NCBI GenBank assembly: GCA_913052135.1 | Contig: CAJXDY010000002.1 | Span: 1 to 64,000, forward strand | Source: UBA8106 sp913052135 | GTDB lineage: Bacteria; Acidobacteriota; Vicinamibacteria; Vicinamibacterales; UBA823 | DNA: 64,000 nt | Reading direction: 5' to 3' | In this document: positions 45,419 to 54,414 of the stretch, piece by piece | Position numbering within the stretch: position 1 is the first letter of the stretch | How the letters are laid out: every line of letters starts with the position of its first letter | Position numbers and translations under genes: made by a program | Notes under the pieces: model-generated | What the model saw: only the letters and a program-made list of their open reading frames with translations | The model's database searches: none | Told to the model about the DNA's origin: nothing

Positions 45419-47224
45419 ATGGACTATCAAATCTACGAACACGATGTGTTAGTTATCGGTGCGGGCGGGGCCGGCCTTCGAGCCGCGATCGAAGCGTCGG
45501 CTTCCGGGGTCTCTGTTGGCCTGGTGTGTAAGTCACTCTTAGGTAAAGCACACACCGTCATGGCAGAGGGTGGCGTGGCTGCAGCTCTGGGCAACGTGGA
45601 TGACCGCGATGCGTGGAGTGTGCATTTTGCCGATACGATGCGTGGCGGTCAGTACATGAACAATGCTCGGATGGCTGAGCTTCATGCCAAGGAGGCCCCA
45701 GAACGAGTACGTGAACTTGAAGGTTGGGGCGCACTGTTTGATCGCACGACTGATGGACGGATCTTGCAACGTAATTTCGGTGGGCACAAATATGCTCGAC
45801 TTGCCCATGTAGGTGACCGAACTGGGCTCGAAATGATTCGTACACTGCAGGATCACGGGATACATCAAGGACTTGACGTGCACATGGAGTGCACGATTCT
45901 AGAGTTGCTTAAGGATGGAAATCGCGTTGTTGGTGCCTTTGGCTACGACCGCGAGCGCGGACGCTTCCGTGTATTCCGTGCGCGTTCTGTAGTGCTGGCC
46001 ACCGGTGGTATTGGTAAGGCCTATAGGATTACGAGTAATTCTTGGGAATATACCGGCGATGGACATTCACTCGCGTACGAAGCTGGCGCGGATCTTATTG
46101 ACATGGAATTCGTTCAGTTTCATCCAACTGGTATGGTCTGGCCACCAAGTGTGCGAGGGATTCTTGTTACCGAGGGTGTACGTGGTGAGGGTGGACTCCT
46201 AAAGAACAAGGACGGCCACCGGTTTATGTTCGATGATATTCCTGATCTTTATAAGCATCAGACTGCCGACAACGTCGAGGAGGGTTGGCGATATACCCAA
46301 GGTGATAAAGATGCGCGACGACCGCCAGAATTATTAACCCGCGATCACGTTGCACGATGTATTGTCCGGGAGATTAAGGAAGGTCGAGGTTCCGAACACG
46401 GTGGTGTCTATCTTGATATCGCTTGGATTAAAGAACGACTGTCGAACGGATCTGAACATATCAAGAAGAAACTACCAAGTATGTACCACCAATTTAAGCA
46501 ACTTGCTGGAATCGACATCACTAAGGAGTCCATGGAGGTTGGTCCGACGACACACTATGTAATGGGTGGTGTTCGTGTTGATCCTGAGACTCAGATGTCC
46601 CGTGTGCCTGGATTGTTTGCAGCTGGAGAGTGCGCAGGCGGTCTGCATGGGGCAAACAGACTCGGCGGTAACTCCCTGTCGGATCTGCTGGTTTTTGGTA
46701 AACGTGCAGGCGAATCCGCAGCAGTGTTCGCGAAGGAGCACGATGCCGGGGTGGTTGACACTGACCAGGTCGGCGAAATTGCGCAACGGGCACTTCAGCC
46801 GTTTTCTCGTGACGGCGAAGGGCCTTACGCTATTCAGCAAGACCTTCAAGTCATGATGCAAGGATTAGTTGGTATCGTGCGGCAGGATCCGGAAATGCAA
46901 CGGGCCTTGGATGGACTTGTGCAGCTAAACGATCGAGCCAATCAGGTAAGTGTTGTTGGACATCGTGAATACAATAATGGTTGGCATACAGCGCTTGATC
47001 TGCGGAATTTGTTAACCGTGTCTGAGGCGGTGGCTCGAGCAGCGATTATGCGTCAAGAAAGCCGAGGAGCTCACTTCCGTGAAGATTACCTCGCCAAGGA
47101 TGATGCATGGGGAAAACAAAACATCATCATTCGAAAAGCACCTGACGGCATGATGCAAGTGGATTGCGAGCCAATCCCTCAGTTGCGAACTGACTTAGTT
47201 CAGATTATTCAAGATAATAAGTAG
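45419..47224 (+). CDS. sdhA: succinate dehydrogenase/fumarate reductase flavoprotein subunit
   Basis: A 601-residue catalytic subunit that oxidises succinate to fumarate (or reverses this). The FAD-binding GAGGAGLRAA lies near 14-23, and the FAD-linked histidine is H45 in AHTVMAEGGV. Active-site segments QFHPTGM and RGEGGLLKN, plus the C-terminal RLGGNSLSDLLVFG, are intact. ATG 45419 begins 35 bp after the anchor gene. A normal length, complete gene; aerobic direction is favoured by the actinobacterial Sdh1-type arrangement, but the sequence alone does not exclude fumarate reductase. Confidence 0.95.
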   Translation: MDYQIYEHDVLVIGAGGAGLRAAIEASASGVSVGLVCKSLLGKAHTVMAEGGVAAALGNVDDRDAWSVHFADTMRGGQYMNNARMAELHAKEAPERVRELEGWGALFDRTTDGRILQRNFGGHKYARLAHVGDRTGLEMIRTLQDHGIHQGLDVHMECTILELLKDGNRVVGAFGYDRERGRFRVFRARSVVLATGGIGKAYRITSNSWEYTGDGHSLAYEAGADLIDMEFVQFHPTGMVWPPSVRGILVTEGVRGEGGLLKNKDGHRFMFDDIPDLYKHQTADNVEEGWRYTQGDKDARRPPELLTRDHVARCIVREIKEGRGSEHGGVYLDIAWIKERLSNGSEHIKKKLPSMYHQFKQLAGIDITKESMEVGPTTHYVMGGVRVDPETQMSRVPGLFAAGECAGGLHGANRLGGNSLSDLLVFGKRAGESAAVFAKEHDAGVVDTDQVGEIAQRALQPFSRDGEGPYAIQQDLQVMMQGLVGIVRQDPEMQRALDGLVQLNDRANQVSVVGHREYNNGWHTALDLRNLLTVSEAVARAAIMRQESRGAHFREDYLAKDDAWGKQNIIIRKAPDGMMQVDCEPIPQLRTDLVQIIQDNK

Positions 47225-47247
47225 GTTAAGGAGTTCGCGGAGAAAAT

Positions 47248-47985
47248 ATGAGCACAGCGACACTTAAGATCTGGCGTGGTAATAGAGACAGTGGTGCATT
47301 TCAGCAATATTCCACTGAGATTGATGAAGGCATGGTTGTGCTCGATGCCGTATTGGGAATTCAAGCAGAGCAGGCCCACGACTTGGCTGTTCGCTGGAAC
47401 TGTAAAGCGGGGAAATGCGGGTCATGTTCAGCAGAGATCAATGGCAATCCCAGATTGATGTGTATGACACGGATGGACACAATTCCAATTGATCGCCCCA
47501 TAACGGTTGAGCCGATGCAGGCGTTTCCGTTGATTAAGGACTTGGTAACGGATGTGTCTTGGAATTTTAAGGTAAAACAGGAGATTACCCCATTTACGCC
47601 GAAACCAGCAGATGGTGACGATGGTACCTGGCGGATGCAGCAGCGTGATGTCAACCGGGTTCAAGAATTCCGTAAGTGCATTGAGTGCTATCTATGTCAG
47701 GATGTCTGCCATGTTCTCCGAGACCATCGGAAGCACGACGAGTTTATAGGACCACGTTTTCTGGTCTACGCTGCTGCTCTTGAGATGCACCCGCTCGATA
47801 TTGCCGATCGGGTCGATGAACTTTCCTCAACTGGTGGTATTGGCTACTGCAACATTACGAAATGTTGCACGAAAGTATGTCCCGAAGAGATCACTATCAC
47901 TGACAATGCAATTATTCCGCTAAAGGAACGTGTCGTCGATAAGTTCTACGATCCACTGACTAAGTTGTTTAGGATTTTCCAGTAA
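47248..47985 (+). CDS. sdhB: succinate dehydrogenase/fumarate reductase iron-sulfur subunit
   Basis: A 245-residue electron-transfer subunit with three clusters. The 2Fe-2S ligands lie in CKAGKCGSCSAEI, the 4Fe-4S set in CIECYLCQDVC and the 3Fe-4S/second set in CNITKCCTKVCPEEI. It passes electrons from the flavoprotein to the membrane anchor. It starts 23 bp after sdhA and ends the operon; the following gene is on the other strand. Confidence 0.95.
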   Translation: MSTATLKIWRGNRDSGAFQQYSTEIDEGMVVLDAVLGIQAEQAHDLAVRWNCKAGKCGSCSAEINGNPRLMCMTRMDTIPIDRPITVEPMQAFPLIKDLVTDVSWNFKVKQEITPFTPKPADGDDGTWRMQQRDVNRVQEFRKCIECYLCQDVCHVLRDHRKHDEFIGPRFLVYAAALEMHPLDIADRVDELSSTGGIGYCNITKCCTKVCPEEITITDNAIIPLKERVVDKFYDPLTKLFRIFQ

Positions 47986-48031
47986 GTTGAGTTTTCGTTA
48001 GATGTATCTTGTTGCAATCTTCCGGAGTTAA

Positions 48032-48280
48032 TTAGTGCATCCATGGGTTGCGATCTTTTTCCCATGTTTCGGCTTCCTCTTCATCCCAGTGTCGACGCTG
48101 GGCTTTCCTCTTCTGGCGATGTCGCCAGATGGCGATAAGCGCAAGTAATGTTACAACCGACCAAAGAGTCGATGGGCTTGAGACAAATCCAACCCATAAT
48201 TCCCAAACCGCTGGCCGTTGCCAATAAACGGTTTCAGTATGCTGTGCCAACGAATCTGCTGTAGCGAAGAGACTAAGCAC
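48032..48280 (-). CDS. small single-helix membrane protein
   Basis: An 82-residue protein with one transmembrane helix (WSVVTLLALIAIW) near the middle and a basic then acidic cytosolic tail (RHRQKRKAQRRHWDEEEAETWEKDRNPW). No family recognised. Its GTG at 48280 follows the AIR-synthase-like stop at 48282 directly; an earlier TTG at 48304 would overlap that gene. The two are probably translated together. Confidence 0.55.
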   Translation of the reverse strand: MLSLFATADSLAQHTETVYWQRPAVWELWVGFVSSPSTLWSVVTLLALIAIWRHRQKRKAQRRHWDEEEAETWEKDRNPWMH

Positions 48281-48281
48281 G

Positions 48282-49313
48282 TCAACTCTCGAAAACCTTC
48301 GCAATTTCGTCTCGGTCTGGAGGAATCAGAGGTAACGTAGCATCACCACTCTCGATTTGCATTCCATCATTGACGGGCACAACTTCTGCAATTTCTTTGA
48401 CTGGAATTCCCTCCCTTTCCAGAGCTGCTACGACTTTTTCTACCGTTTTGTCTGATGCACCTATTAATAAAGCACCCGACGCAATTAAACGTAGTGGATC
48501 AATTTGCAAGCAGTGACATATCGCACGTGTTTCGGGAAAGATTGGCACGCGATCAGCGAAGACTCGTAACCCTTTACCAGAAGCTACGGCCAATTCGTGC
48601 AAACCAGCGACCAAGCCACCCTCTGTTGGATCGTGCATGCTGTGAATATCACCGCTACTAGTAGCTATTCGTGCCGCTTTCACAACACTGATTCCAGGAT
48701 TGAAAAGAAATTGTTCAGCTTGATCGATTTGATCTGCTGACAGGTGGTTCTGTAGCAACTCACGTTTTTCCCGAGCTAACAGAGCCGTTCCTTCGATAGC
48801 AAGGCCTTGTGTAAGAAGAATCTTGTCGCCTACTTGTAAACTTGATTTTCTAATCAAATCCTTTTTGTCGACCTCTCCGATCATTTGTCCAACGATGATA
48901 GGTCGTTGGAGACCAGTTGTTATCTCGGTGTGGCCACCAGAGACAGTAATTCCAAACTCATCACAGGTTTGCCGAATCTCCGTCATTATGGAATCAACCA
49001 TTGCAAACGTGGTTTCCTGCTCAGGCAAGAGCAAGGCTGTAAAAAACCAACGCGGGGTAGCACCCATAACAGCGATGTCGTTTGCGTTAACGTGTACGAC
49101 ATACCAACCGATTCTATCGGTAGCAAACGTGACAGGGTCAGTGGTGACAACAAGGTATTTGCTACCAAAGTCGAGGACAGTGGCATCTTCGCCTAACTGT
49201 GGACCTATGACGACACGCGGATCGACTCGTTGCAGCGGCGTAAGAAGTTCACGTAGTTGCTCCGCCGAAAGTTTTCCGGCTTGCAGCAAATCTAGTCTCT
49301 GCTCTTGTGACAC
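48282..49313 (-). CDS. AIR synthase-related (PurM/HypE/SelD-like) protein
   Basis: A 343-residue protein of the ATP-binding PurM-like superfamily: LGEDATVLDFG near residues 40-50, DPVTFATDRIGWYVVHVNANDIAVMGATPRWF in the metal- and phosphate-binding region, SGGHTEITTG, and HDPTEGGLVAGLHELA in the second half. It resembles HypE but lacks the C-terminal PRIC cysteine tail that carries the cyano group, so it is not a hydrogenase maturation HypE in the strict sense. No hydrogenase genes are nearby. A GTG at 49313 has GGAGG 12 bp upstream. Confidence 0.82.
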   Translation of the reverse strand: MSQEQRLDLLQAGKLSAEQLRELLTPLQRVDPRVVIGPQLGEDATVLDFGSKYLVVTTDPVTFATDRIGWYVVHVNANDIAVMGATPRWFFTALLLPEQETTFAMVDSIMTEIRQTCDEFGITVSGGHTEITTGLQRPIIVGQMIGEVDKKDLIRKSSLQVGDKILLTQGLAIEGTALLAREKRELLQNHLSADQIDQAEQFLFNPGISVVKAARIATSSGDIHSMHDPTEGGLVAGLHELAVASGKGLRVFADRVPIFPETRAICHCLQIDPLRLIASGALLIGASDKTVEKVVAALEREGIPVKEIAEVVPVNDGMQIESGDATLPLIPPDRDEIAKVFES

Positions 49314-49443
49314 TGAAGTCTAAACCTCCAGGAGGGCCAGTCAAGCTGCGATCTACATTCATACATATTAAAGTGGCGCGAGCGTACCATGGCAATCCAA
49401 GGACGGTCAATTACGTTCAATCCCAGTTTATGTTGATCTCTCG

Positions 49444-49449
49444 TATAAT
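49444..49449 (+). promoter_or_regulatory. -10 element of ribA
   Basis: A perfect TATAAT lies 32 bp before the ribA ATG at 49481. A -35 match is not clear. It supports the short start for ribA over a frame reaching back to 49307. Confidence 0.3.
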
Positions 49450-49480
49450 TAAGTGTGACTACAAATCTGTGAAAATCGTC

Positions 49481-50068
49481 ATGATTCGAAGAGCGGTTAC
49501 ATCACGTCTACCGACTGATTACGGGGAATTTCAACTGCACGCTTATCTTGAGGAGCGGGATAGCAATCAGGACCGTGTGCATCTGGCCCTTGTGAAAGGT
49601 GTTGTTGAAACAGGTCCACCTCCACTTGTCCGCGTTCATTCCGAGTGTTTTACTGGTGAGGTGCTGTTCTCAAGTCGCTGCGACTGTGGTAAGCAGCTTG
49701 ATAGGGCACTCTCAGCCATTGGTAGATCCTCGTCAGGAATTTTAATCTACCTTCGTCAAGAGGGGCGCGGGATAGGCCTACTGAACAAATTAGAGGCTTA
49801 CAACCTTCAAGACAAGGGTTTCGATACCGTTGACGCCAATCTTCATCTGGGTTTTGAGCCTGATCAGCGAGAATATTCAGTTGCTGTGAATGTTTTGGAA
49901 GACCTTCGAGTGCGCGAGGTCCGCTTACTGACTAACAACCCCGACAAAGTAACGGCTTTCAGCCAGTCGAACGTAAAGGTCATCGAAAGAATACCACTCG
50001 TGATTAATTCGACTCCTGAAAGCGAAGGGTACCTTGAAACCAAACGTAAACGGCTTGGTCACTTCTGA
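49481..50068 (+). CDS. ribA: GTP cyclohydrolase II
   Basis: A 195-residue cytosolic enzyme that opens GTP to the first riboflavin precursor. The zinc cysteines are C56, C67 and C69 in SECFTGEVLFSSRCDCG, and the catalytic RQEGRGIGLLNKLEAYNLQDKG segment is complete. It is the stand-alone form; no fused DHBP synthase (ribB) is seen. The ATG 49481 is chosen over the frame's first codon at 49307, which overlaps the divergent gene and lacks family homology. Confidence 0.94.
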   Translation: MIRRAVTSRLPTDYGEFQLHAYLEERDSNQDRVHLALVKGVVETGPPPLVRVHSECFTGEVLFSSRCDCGKQLDRALSAIGRSSSGILIYLRQEGRGIGLLNKLEAYNLQDKGFDTVDANLHLGFEPDQREYSVAVNVLEDLRVREVRLLTNNPDKVTAFSQSNVKVIERIPLVINSTPESEGYLETKRKRLGHF

Positions 50069-50076
50069 TCACTAAG

Positions 50077-51192
50077 ATGACGTCGTCTCGCTATTTTAAT
50101 AACCCTGGAAGTCGAAGAACGACAACTCGGCCGGTTGTAATTAATCCAGAAGAGTTTGACCGTGTAGCGACTTTCTATCGTCGACAACCCCAAAACGATC
50201 CCACGCCGCTTTATCGATTGCCAGGATTGGCATCGGTGACTGGGCTAGGAGAAATCTGGTTAAAGGATGAATCGCAACGTTTCGACTTGCCCGCTTTCAA
50301 GATTCTGGGAGTGCTCTACGCTTTCGAACGCATTCTTGAGGCACAGCCGAAAAACTCTAAGCTGGTAGTTGCCTGTGCGTCAGCCGGCAACCATGGCCGA
50401 GCTGTTGCACGCGCAGCTCGAATGCACGGATTATCGGCCAAGATTTACCTGCCGGTTAGCGTCGCACCTGCTCGGATTGATGCCATTGCTAGTGAAGGAG
50501 CTGAGGTGGTGGTGACTGATCAAGGTTACGAAGGCTCTATCCGTCTAGTTAACACCGAGGCCAAACGCAGGGGTTGGCAGGTGGTGTCGGATACTGCATG
50601 GGACGGGTACGAAACAATTCCACGTTGGATCATGGCTGGCTACAGTTGGTTGATGGAGGAGGCATCTCTGCAGTGGGCATCGGACAAACCACCTGATGCG
50701 GTGTTCGTTCAGGCTGGAGTCGGTGGCCTCGCCTGTGCAGTTCTGACTTGGTTGGATTGGAAATATGGTTCTGGGCGTCCGCCTGTCATCACTTGTGAGC
50801 CAAGTGCAGCACCCTGCTTGTTGGAATCAGCTCGTGCCGGTCAACCTGTGGCCGTCGCCGATCGGGATACAATGATGGCCTGTCTCCGATGTGCTGAGAT
50901 TTCGCCAGTGGTTTGGCCAGTGATTGAGAATGGATTTGATGCGTTTGTAGCAGTTGACGATAAGTGTGTCGCCGACACTATCCGTCAGCTTGCATATCCG
51001 AATGCCGGTGATCCAACGGTTGTTGCAGGTGCATGTGGGGCATGTGGTCTTGCCGCGCTTTTGGCGGTCATGAATGACTCTACACTAAGATCTGTGCGTG
51101 AGACTGCTAAGATCGGTCCTGATTCACGGGTGCTTGTTATTAACAGTGAAGGCGCAACTGATCCGGAGATCTATCGCTCAATCGTCAATTAA
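50077..51192 (+). CDS. diaminopropionate ammonia-lyase-like PLP enzyme
   Basis: A 371-residue fold-type II PLP enzyme similar to diaminopropionate ammonia-lyase, which deaminates 2,3-diaminopropionate to pyruvate. The lysine is in DLPAFKILG near residue 76, and ACASAGNHGRAVARAARMHG marks the cofactor pocket. VQAGVGGLACAV provides the phosphate loop. It starts 8 bp after ribA and may be co-transcribed with it. The permease that follows 38 bp later suggests an imported amino-acid substrate. Confidence 0.85.
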   Translation: MTSSRYFNNPGSRRTTTRPVVINPEEFDRVATFYRRQPQNDPTPLYRLPGLASVTGLGEIWLKDESQRFDLPAFKILGVLYAFERILEAQPKNSKLVVACASAGNHGRAVARAARMHGLSAKIYLPVSVAPARIDAIASEGAEVVVTDQGYEGSIRLVNTEAKRRGWQVVSDTAWDGYETIPRWIMAGYSWLMEEASLQWASDKPPDAVFVQAGVGGLACAVLTWLDWKYGSGRPPVITCEPSAAPCLLESARAGQPVAVADRDTMMACLRCAEISPVVWPVIENGFDAFVAVDDKCVADTIRQLAYPNAGDPTVVAGACGACGLAALLAVMNDSTLRSVRETAKIGPDSRVLVINSEGATDPEIYRSIVN

Positions 51193-51230
51193 CAACACGA
51201 CCGGTGACTTTCGGCTATTAAGGAAACCAC

Positions 51231-52553
51231 ATGGAAACGGTTTTTGCGAAGTTATCATCAAAGGTCACCCTCAGAAGAATTTTGGGTCGTTGGGATTTGA
51301 CCGCAATAGGTATTAATCAAGTCATTGGCAGTGGAATTTTTTTACTGCCGTCATTGATTACAGCGCAGGTCGGGGCTTGGAGCGTCATGGCATTTGTTTT
51401 GGCTGGACTGGCTTCCATGCTTGTGGCCCTTTGCTTCGCTGAAGTCGGTAGCCGATTCAAGGAAACTGGTGGTCCGTATTTGTACACCCGCGTAGCCTTT
51501 GGTCGATTTGTCGGATTCGAAGTTGGCTGGATGCAATGGATTACACGGGTGACGAGTTGGGCAAGTGTTGCCAATGGAATTCCACTAGCGCTTAGCTTCT
51601 ATGTTCCAGCAGTGACTGCTGGCGTATATCGAACAGTATTCATTGTTGCACTGTTCTTAATACTGGCAGCCATCAACTATCGAGGAATCCAACAAGCCGC
51701 TTGGACAGTTAATCTTTTCACTATTAGCAAATTAGTACCGCTGATCGTCTTTATTGCAGTAGGCGTCTTTTTTATTCAAGCCGAACCATTTACAAGGCTC
51801 ACGCCGATATCCTGGTCGCAGGGCTCTACTGCCGCCCTATTACTGATCTTCGCATTTGGTGGATTCGATGTAATTCCGGTTCCAAGTGGTGAGTCTTCCA
51901 ATCCACGCGACCAAGTGCCTTTTGCGATGATATCAGCTGTATCTGGTGTCACTTTGGTAATGTTATTAGCTCACGTTGTTGCTCTGGGCACTCTTCCAGG
52001 GCTCGCACAATCGGCGACTCCACTAGCTGATTCGGCGTTCTTATTCATGGGCACGTCGGGCGCGATCATTATCGGTGTTGGGGCAGTGATTTCGATGATT
52101 GGCAACAATGCAGGACAAGTGCTGACAGGTTCCCGAATGCTATTTGCACTTTCGGAGAACGGCGACTTACCGCATGTGTTGGGACGCATACACCCTCGTT
52201 TTCAAACTCCGTCGACGTCAATTCTCGTTACGACGGGACTTTCTTTAGGGCTTGCGCTATCCGGCTCTTTTGTTGTCCTTGCAACGGCTAGTGCTGTCGC
52301 CCGTTTAGTGGTCTACGCAGGAGTGGGTGCTGCGACGTTGCAGCTTCGTAAATCCAGATTCGCAGGTGTCCTGCCGACGGCGAATTTTCGCACACCGTTT
52401 GGTGCCATTGTGCCAATCTTAGCAATTGGAGTTTCAATGATTATTCTTTTTGGGGCATCCCGTGAGCAGCTCATTGCTGGCTTCGGTGCGTTGCTGATTG
52501 GTGCCGTGGTATTTGTGTTAAATAATCGGCTAGCCATTAGCGCATCTCGCTAG
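51231..52553 (+). CDS. APC family amino acid permease
   Basis: A 440-residue, 12-helix permease. The first helix contains the APC glycine motif GINQVIGSGIFLLP, and helix 6 has FAFGGFDVIPVPSGESSNPRDQVPFAM, typical of amino-acid/polyamine exchangers. It is 38 bp after the diaminopropionate ammonia-lyase-like gene, so the two probably import and degrade the same amino acid. The substrate cannot be read from sequence. Confidence 0.9.
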   Translation: METVFAKLSSKVTLRRILGRWDLTAIGINQVIGSGIFLLPSLITAQVGAWSVMAFVLAGLASMLVALCFAEVGSRFKETGGPYLYTRVAFGRFVGFEVGWMQWITRVTSWASVANGIPLALSFYVPAVTAGVYRTVFIVALFLILAAINYRGIQQAAWTVNLFTISKLVPLIVFIAVGVFFIQAEPFTRLTPISWSQGSTAALLLIFAFGGFDVIPVPSGESSNPRDQVPFAMISAVSGVTLVMLLAHVVALGTLPGLAQSATPLADSAFLFMGTSGAIIIGVGAVISMIGNNAGQVLTGSRMLFALSENGDLPHVLGRIHPRFQTPSTSILVTTGLSLGLALSGSFVVLATASAVARLVVYAGVGAATLQLRKSRFAGVLPTANFRTPFGAIVPILAIGVSMIILFGASREQLIAGFGALLIGAVVFVLNNRLAISASR

Positions 52554-52607
52554 CAGAAATTGGCTTCCGATTGTGACAACTGCTGGTAATAAAAGGAAAA
52601 GGTTCTC

Positions 52608-53156
52608 ATGACGAGACATAGTTTTACTTGCAGAATACGTCATTACGTTGGAGTGATGTTTTTTCTCGGACTCATGACTGTGCCAATTGAGGCACAAAAA
52701 ACCATTATTATTGTGAGGCACGCCGAGAAAGTTGATGACTCACATAATCCCCAACTATCTCCAAAAGGTAAGATGCGGGCCCAGGCACTAGCACGTCATC
52801 TCCAAGATGTCGGAATTAATGCCGTGTACTCGACTGGGTATATTAGAACGATTGATACAGTCTCACCACTTGCGAAGACTTTGGGGCTCAGCGTATCGTT
52901 GGAACCCATTCACGATATCAATGCTTTCTCAGACAACGCGATCACCCGCTATCACGAAGCGCTTGTGACACAACTGCAGCGTATGCACCAGGATGACGTT
53001 GTTTTAATTGTGGGACATTCGAACTCATTACCGAGTTTACTTCAAACACTTGGCCACCCCGAACCGATTGCTATTGCTAGTGAAGAGTATGACAACCTGT
53101 TTGTCGTGATTCCAAGACTGGGAGGGCCACCAAGTGTCTTAAGGTTTCGGTTCTAA
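52608..53156 (+). CDS. exported histidine phosphatase family protein
   Basis: A 182-residue secreted member of the histidine phosphatase superfamily. A signal peptide ends MTVPIEAQ, followed by IIIVRHAEKVDD with the catalytic RHAE motif, LSPKGKMRAQAL and the later LIVGHSNSLPSL with the second histidine. The gene has AAAGG upstream and lies alone between the permease and a convergent nitroreductase. Periplasmic phosphomonoesterase activity is likely; the substrate is unknown. Confidence 0.88.
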   Translation: MTRHSFTCRIRHYVGVMFFLGLMTVPIEAQKTIIIVRHAEKVDDSHNPQLSPKGKMRAQALARHLQDVGINAVYSTGYIRTIDTVSPLAKTLGLSVSLEPIHDINAFSDNAITRYHEALVTQLQRMHQDDVVLIVGHSNSLPSLLQTLGHPEPIAIASEEYDNLFVVIPRLGGPPSVLRFRF

Positions 53157-53217
53157 TGTTTTATTTAGTTTTTAATTACGAGAACTTCATTGGACGTCAC
53201 AGATCCGCCTACGTCGA

Positions 53218-53886
53218 TCACGTAAAAGTAACGAAATCATCGAGCGGTTTCTTGGTGATGTTTGGAACTGTCGTACCTTCGGCAGGATAACCTACCACAA
53301 GCAAGAGGAACGGACGTTCATGTATTGGTCGTTTCAAAATCTTGTTCAGAAACTTCATTGGACTTGGTGTGTGTGTTAGTGAGACCAGACCCGCATGATG
53401 AATAGCAGTGATCAGCAGGCCCGTGGCAATACCTACAGATTCTTGCACGTAGTAATGTTTTACATTCCGTCCGTCTGGCAGTAGACCGTGGGTTTCTGCG
53501 AAAATCGCGATTAAGCAGGGAGCTGTTTCTAGGAAAGGCTTATGCTCGTTGGTTCCAAGTGGTGCGAGTGCATCCAGCCACTCACGAGGTGCTCGACCAC
53601 TGTAGAATGTTCGCTCCTCTTCCTCTGCACCTTCACGAATCTGTGCCTTCATAGTGGGATCTGTCACAACAACAAAATGCCATGGTTGGAGATTTGCACC
53701 GCTCGGTGCGGTACCTGCGGCTCGAAGACAATGCTTAATAACACTGTGCGGTACTGGTTGGCTTGAGAAGTCACGCACAGTTCGGCGTCCGCTTATTTCT
53801 TCATAGAAAGTTTTAGCACGACGGCGCATTATGTGTTCCGGGTACTGTTTGTAATTGGCAAGGGGAAGGAATTGATGTGTCGACAT
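53218..53886 (-). CDS. nitroreductase family FMN oxidoreductase
   Basis: A 222-residue nitroreductase-fold protein which uses FMN and NAD(P)H. Visible signatures are SGRRTVRDFSSQPVP at residues 29-43, the flavin-contacting ASGANLQPW-type segment (APSGANLQPWHFVVV), and KPFLETAPCLIAIF. The C-terminus lacks any extra domain. ATG 53886 is used; GGAGG lies 8 bp before it, while the longer frame's TTG at 53901 is inside that ribosome site. Confidence 0.9.
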   Translation of the reverse strand: MSTHQFLPLANYKQYPEHIMRRRAKTFYEEISGRRTVRDFSSQPVPHSVIKHCLRAAGTAPSGANLQPWHFVVVTDPTMKAQIREGAEEEERTFYSGRAPREWLDALAPLGTNEHKPFLETAPCLIAIFAETHGLLPDGRNVKHYYVQESVGIATGLLITAIHHAGLVSLTHTPSPMKFLNKILKRPIHERPFLLLVVGYPAEGTTVPNITKKPLDDFVTFT

Positions 53887-54414
53887 GTAAAGATCCTCCA
53901 AAGTTACATTGTTGTTTTGATAGCGGGTCGACTAATTTTCCTAGCAGACCAGTTGGCGATCAATGTCTCACAACTTAAAAATTAATCCCTACCATCACTT
54001 TTATTCACAGTTGCAGACCACAACTTTTATCGTCAGTGCTTGAAATTAAGAGACTAGAGTAATCGGTGAGAAATTGGAAATGTGAGGATATCCTACGGTT
54101 AGGTATGTGAGGACGTAATCGCCCCTTTTATTCGATATTTCTAACCCATGTCTGTGGGAGCTCGACGTTATGATAAGTGCTCATTAGTCAGCTAGTTACG
54201 AGTTTGTTGCGATTTCTTGATTGTGGAGAGTGAACATGTTGGATCAAGTTGGGTTGTCATTAATTTTTGGATTTCACTTTTAAAGTATGTCTTACTGCAG
54301 AATTATCGAACTCTTGGATTGCGCACCGCGAATGTCGGGGAGTGTTTGAAAAACAAGAACGAGATAGGTTATTGCTTGCTCTAGACTGGAATCAAGCGTA
54401 GACGAAATATCGTA
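53887..54414. other. 528-bp intergenic region with no recognised gene
   Basis: This AT-rich stretch separates the nitroreductase and panE. I see no tRNA, no repeat and no conserved ORF. One 15-codon frame (54236-54283, MLDQVGLSLIFGFHF) has TGTGGAGAG upstream and could be a leader peptide, but is too short to judge. Promoters for both flanking genes must lie here. Confidence 0.5.

Noticed and set aside
49307..49480. N-terminal extension of the ribA frame
   Set aside because: It overlaps the divergent AIR-synthase-like start, encodes no family residues and crosses a TATAAT element; the ATG at 49481 fits RibA length.
54236..54283. 15-codon ORF with a fair ribosome site upstream of panE
   Set aside because: Too short to judge, with no attenuator hairpin behind it and no run of a regulatory codon.
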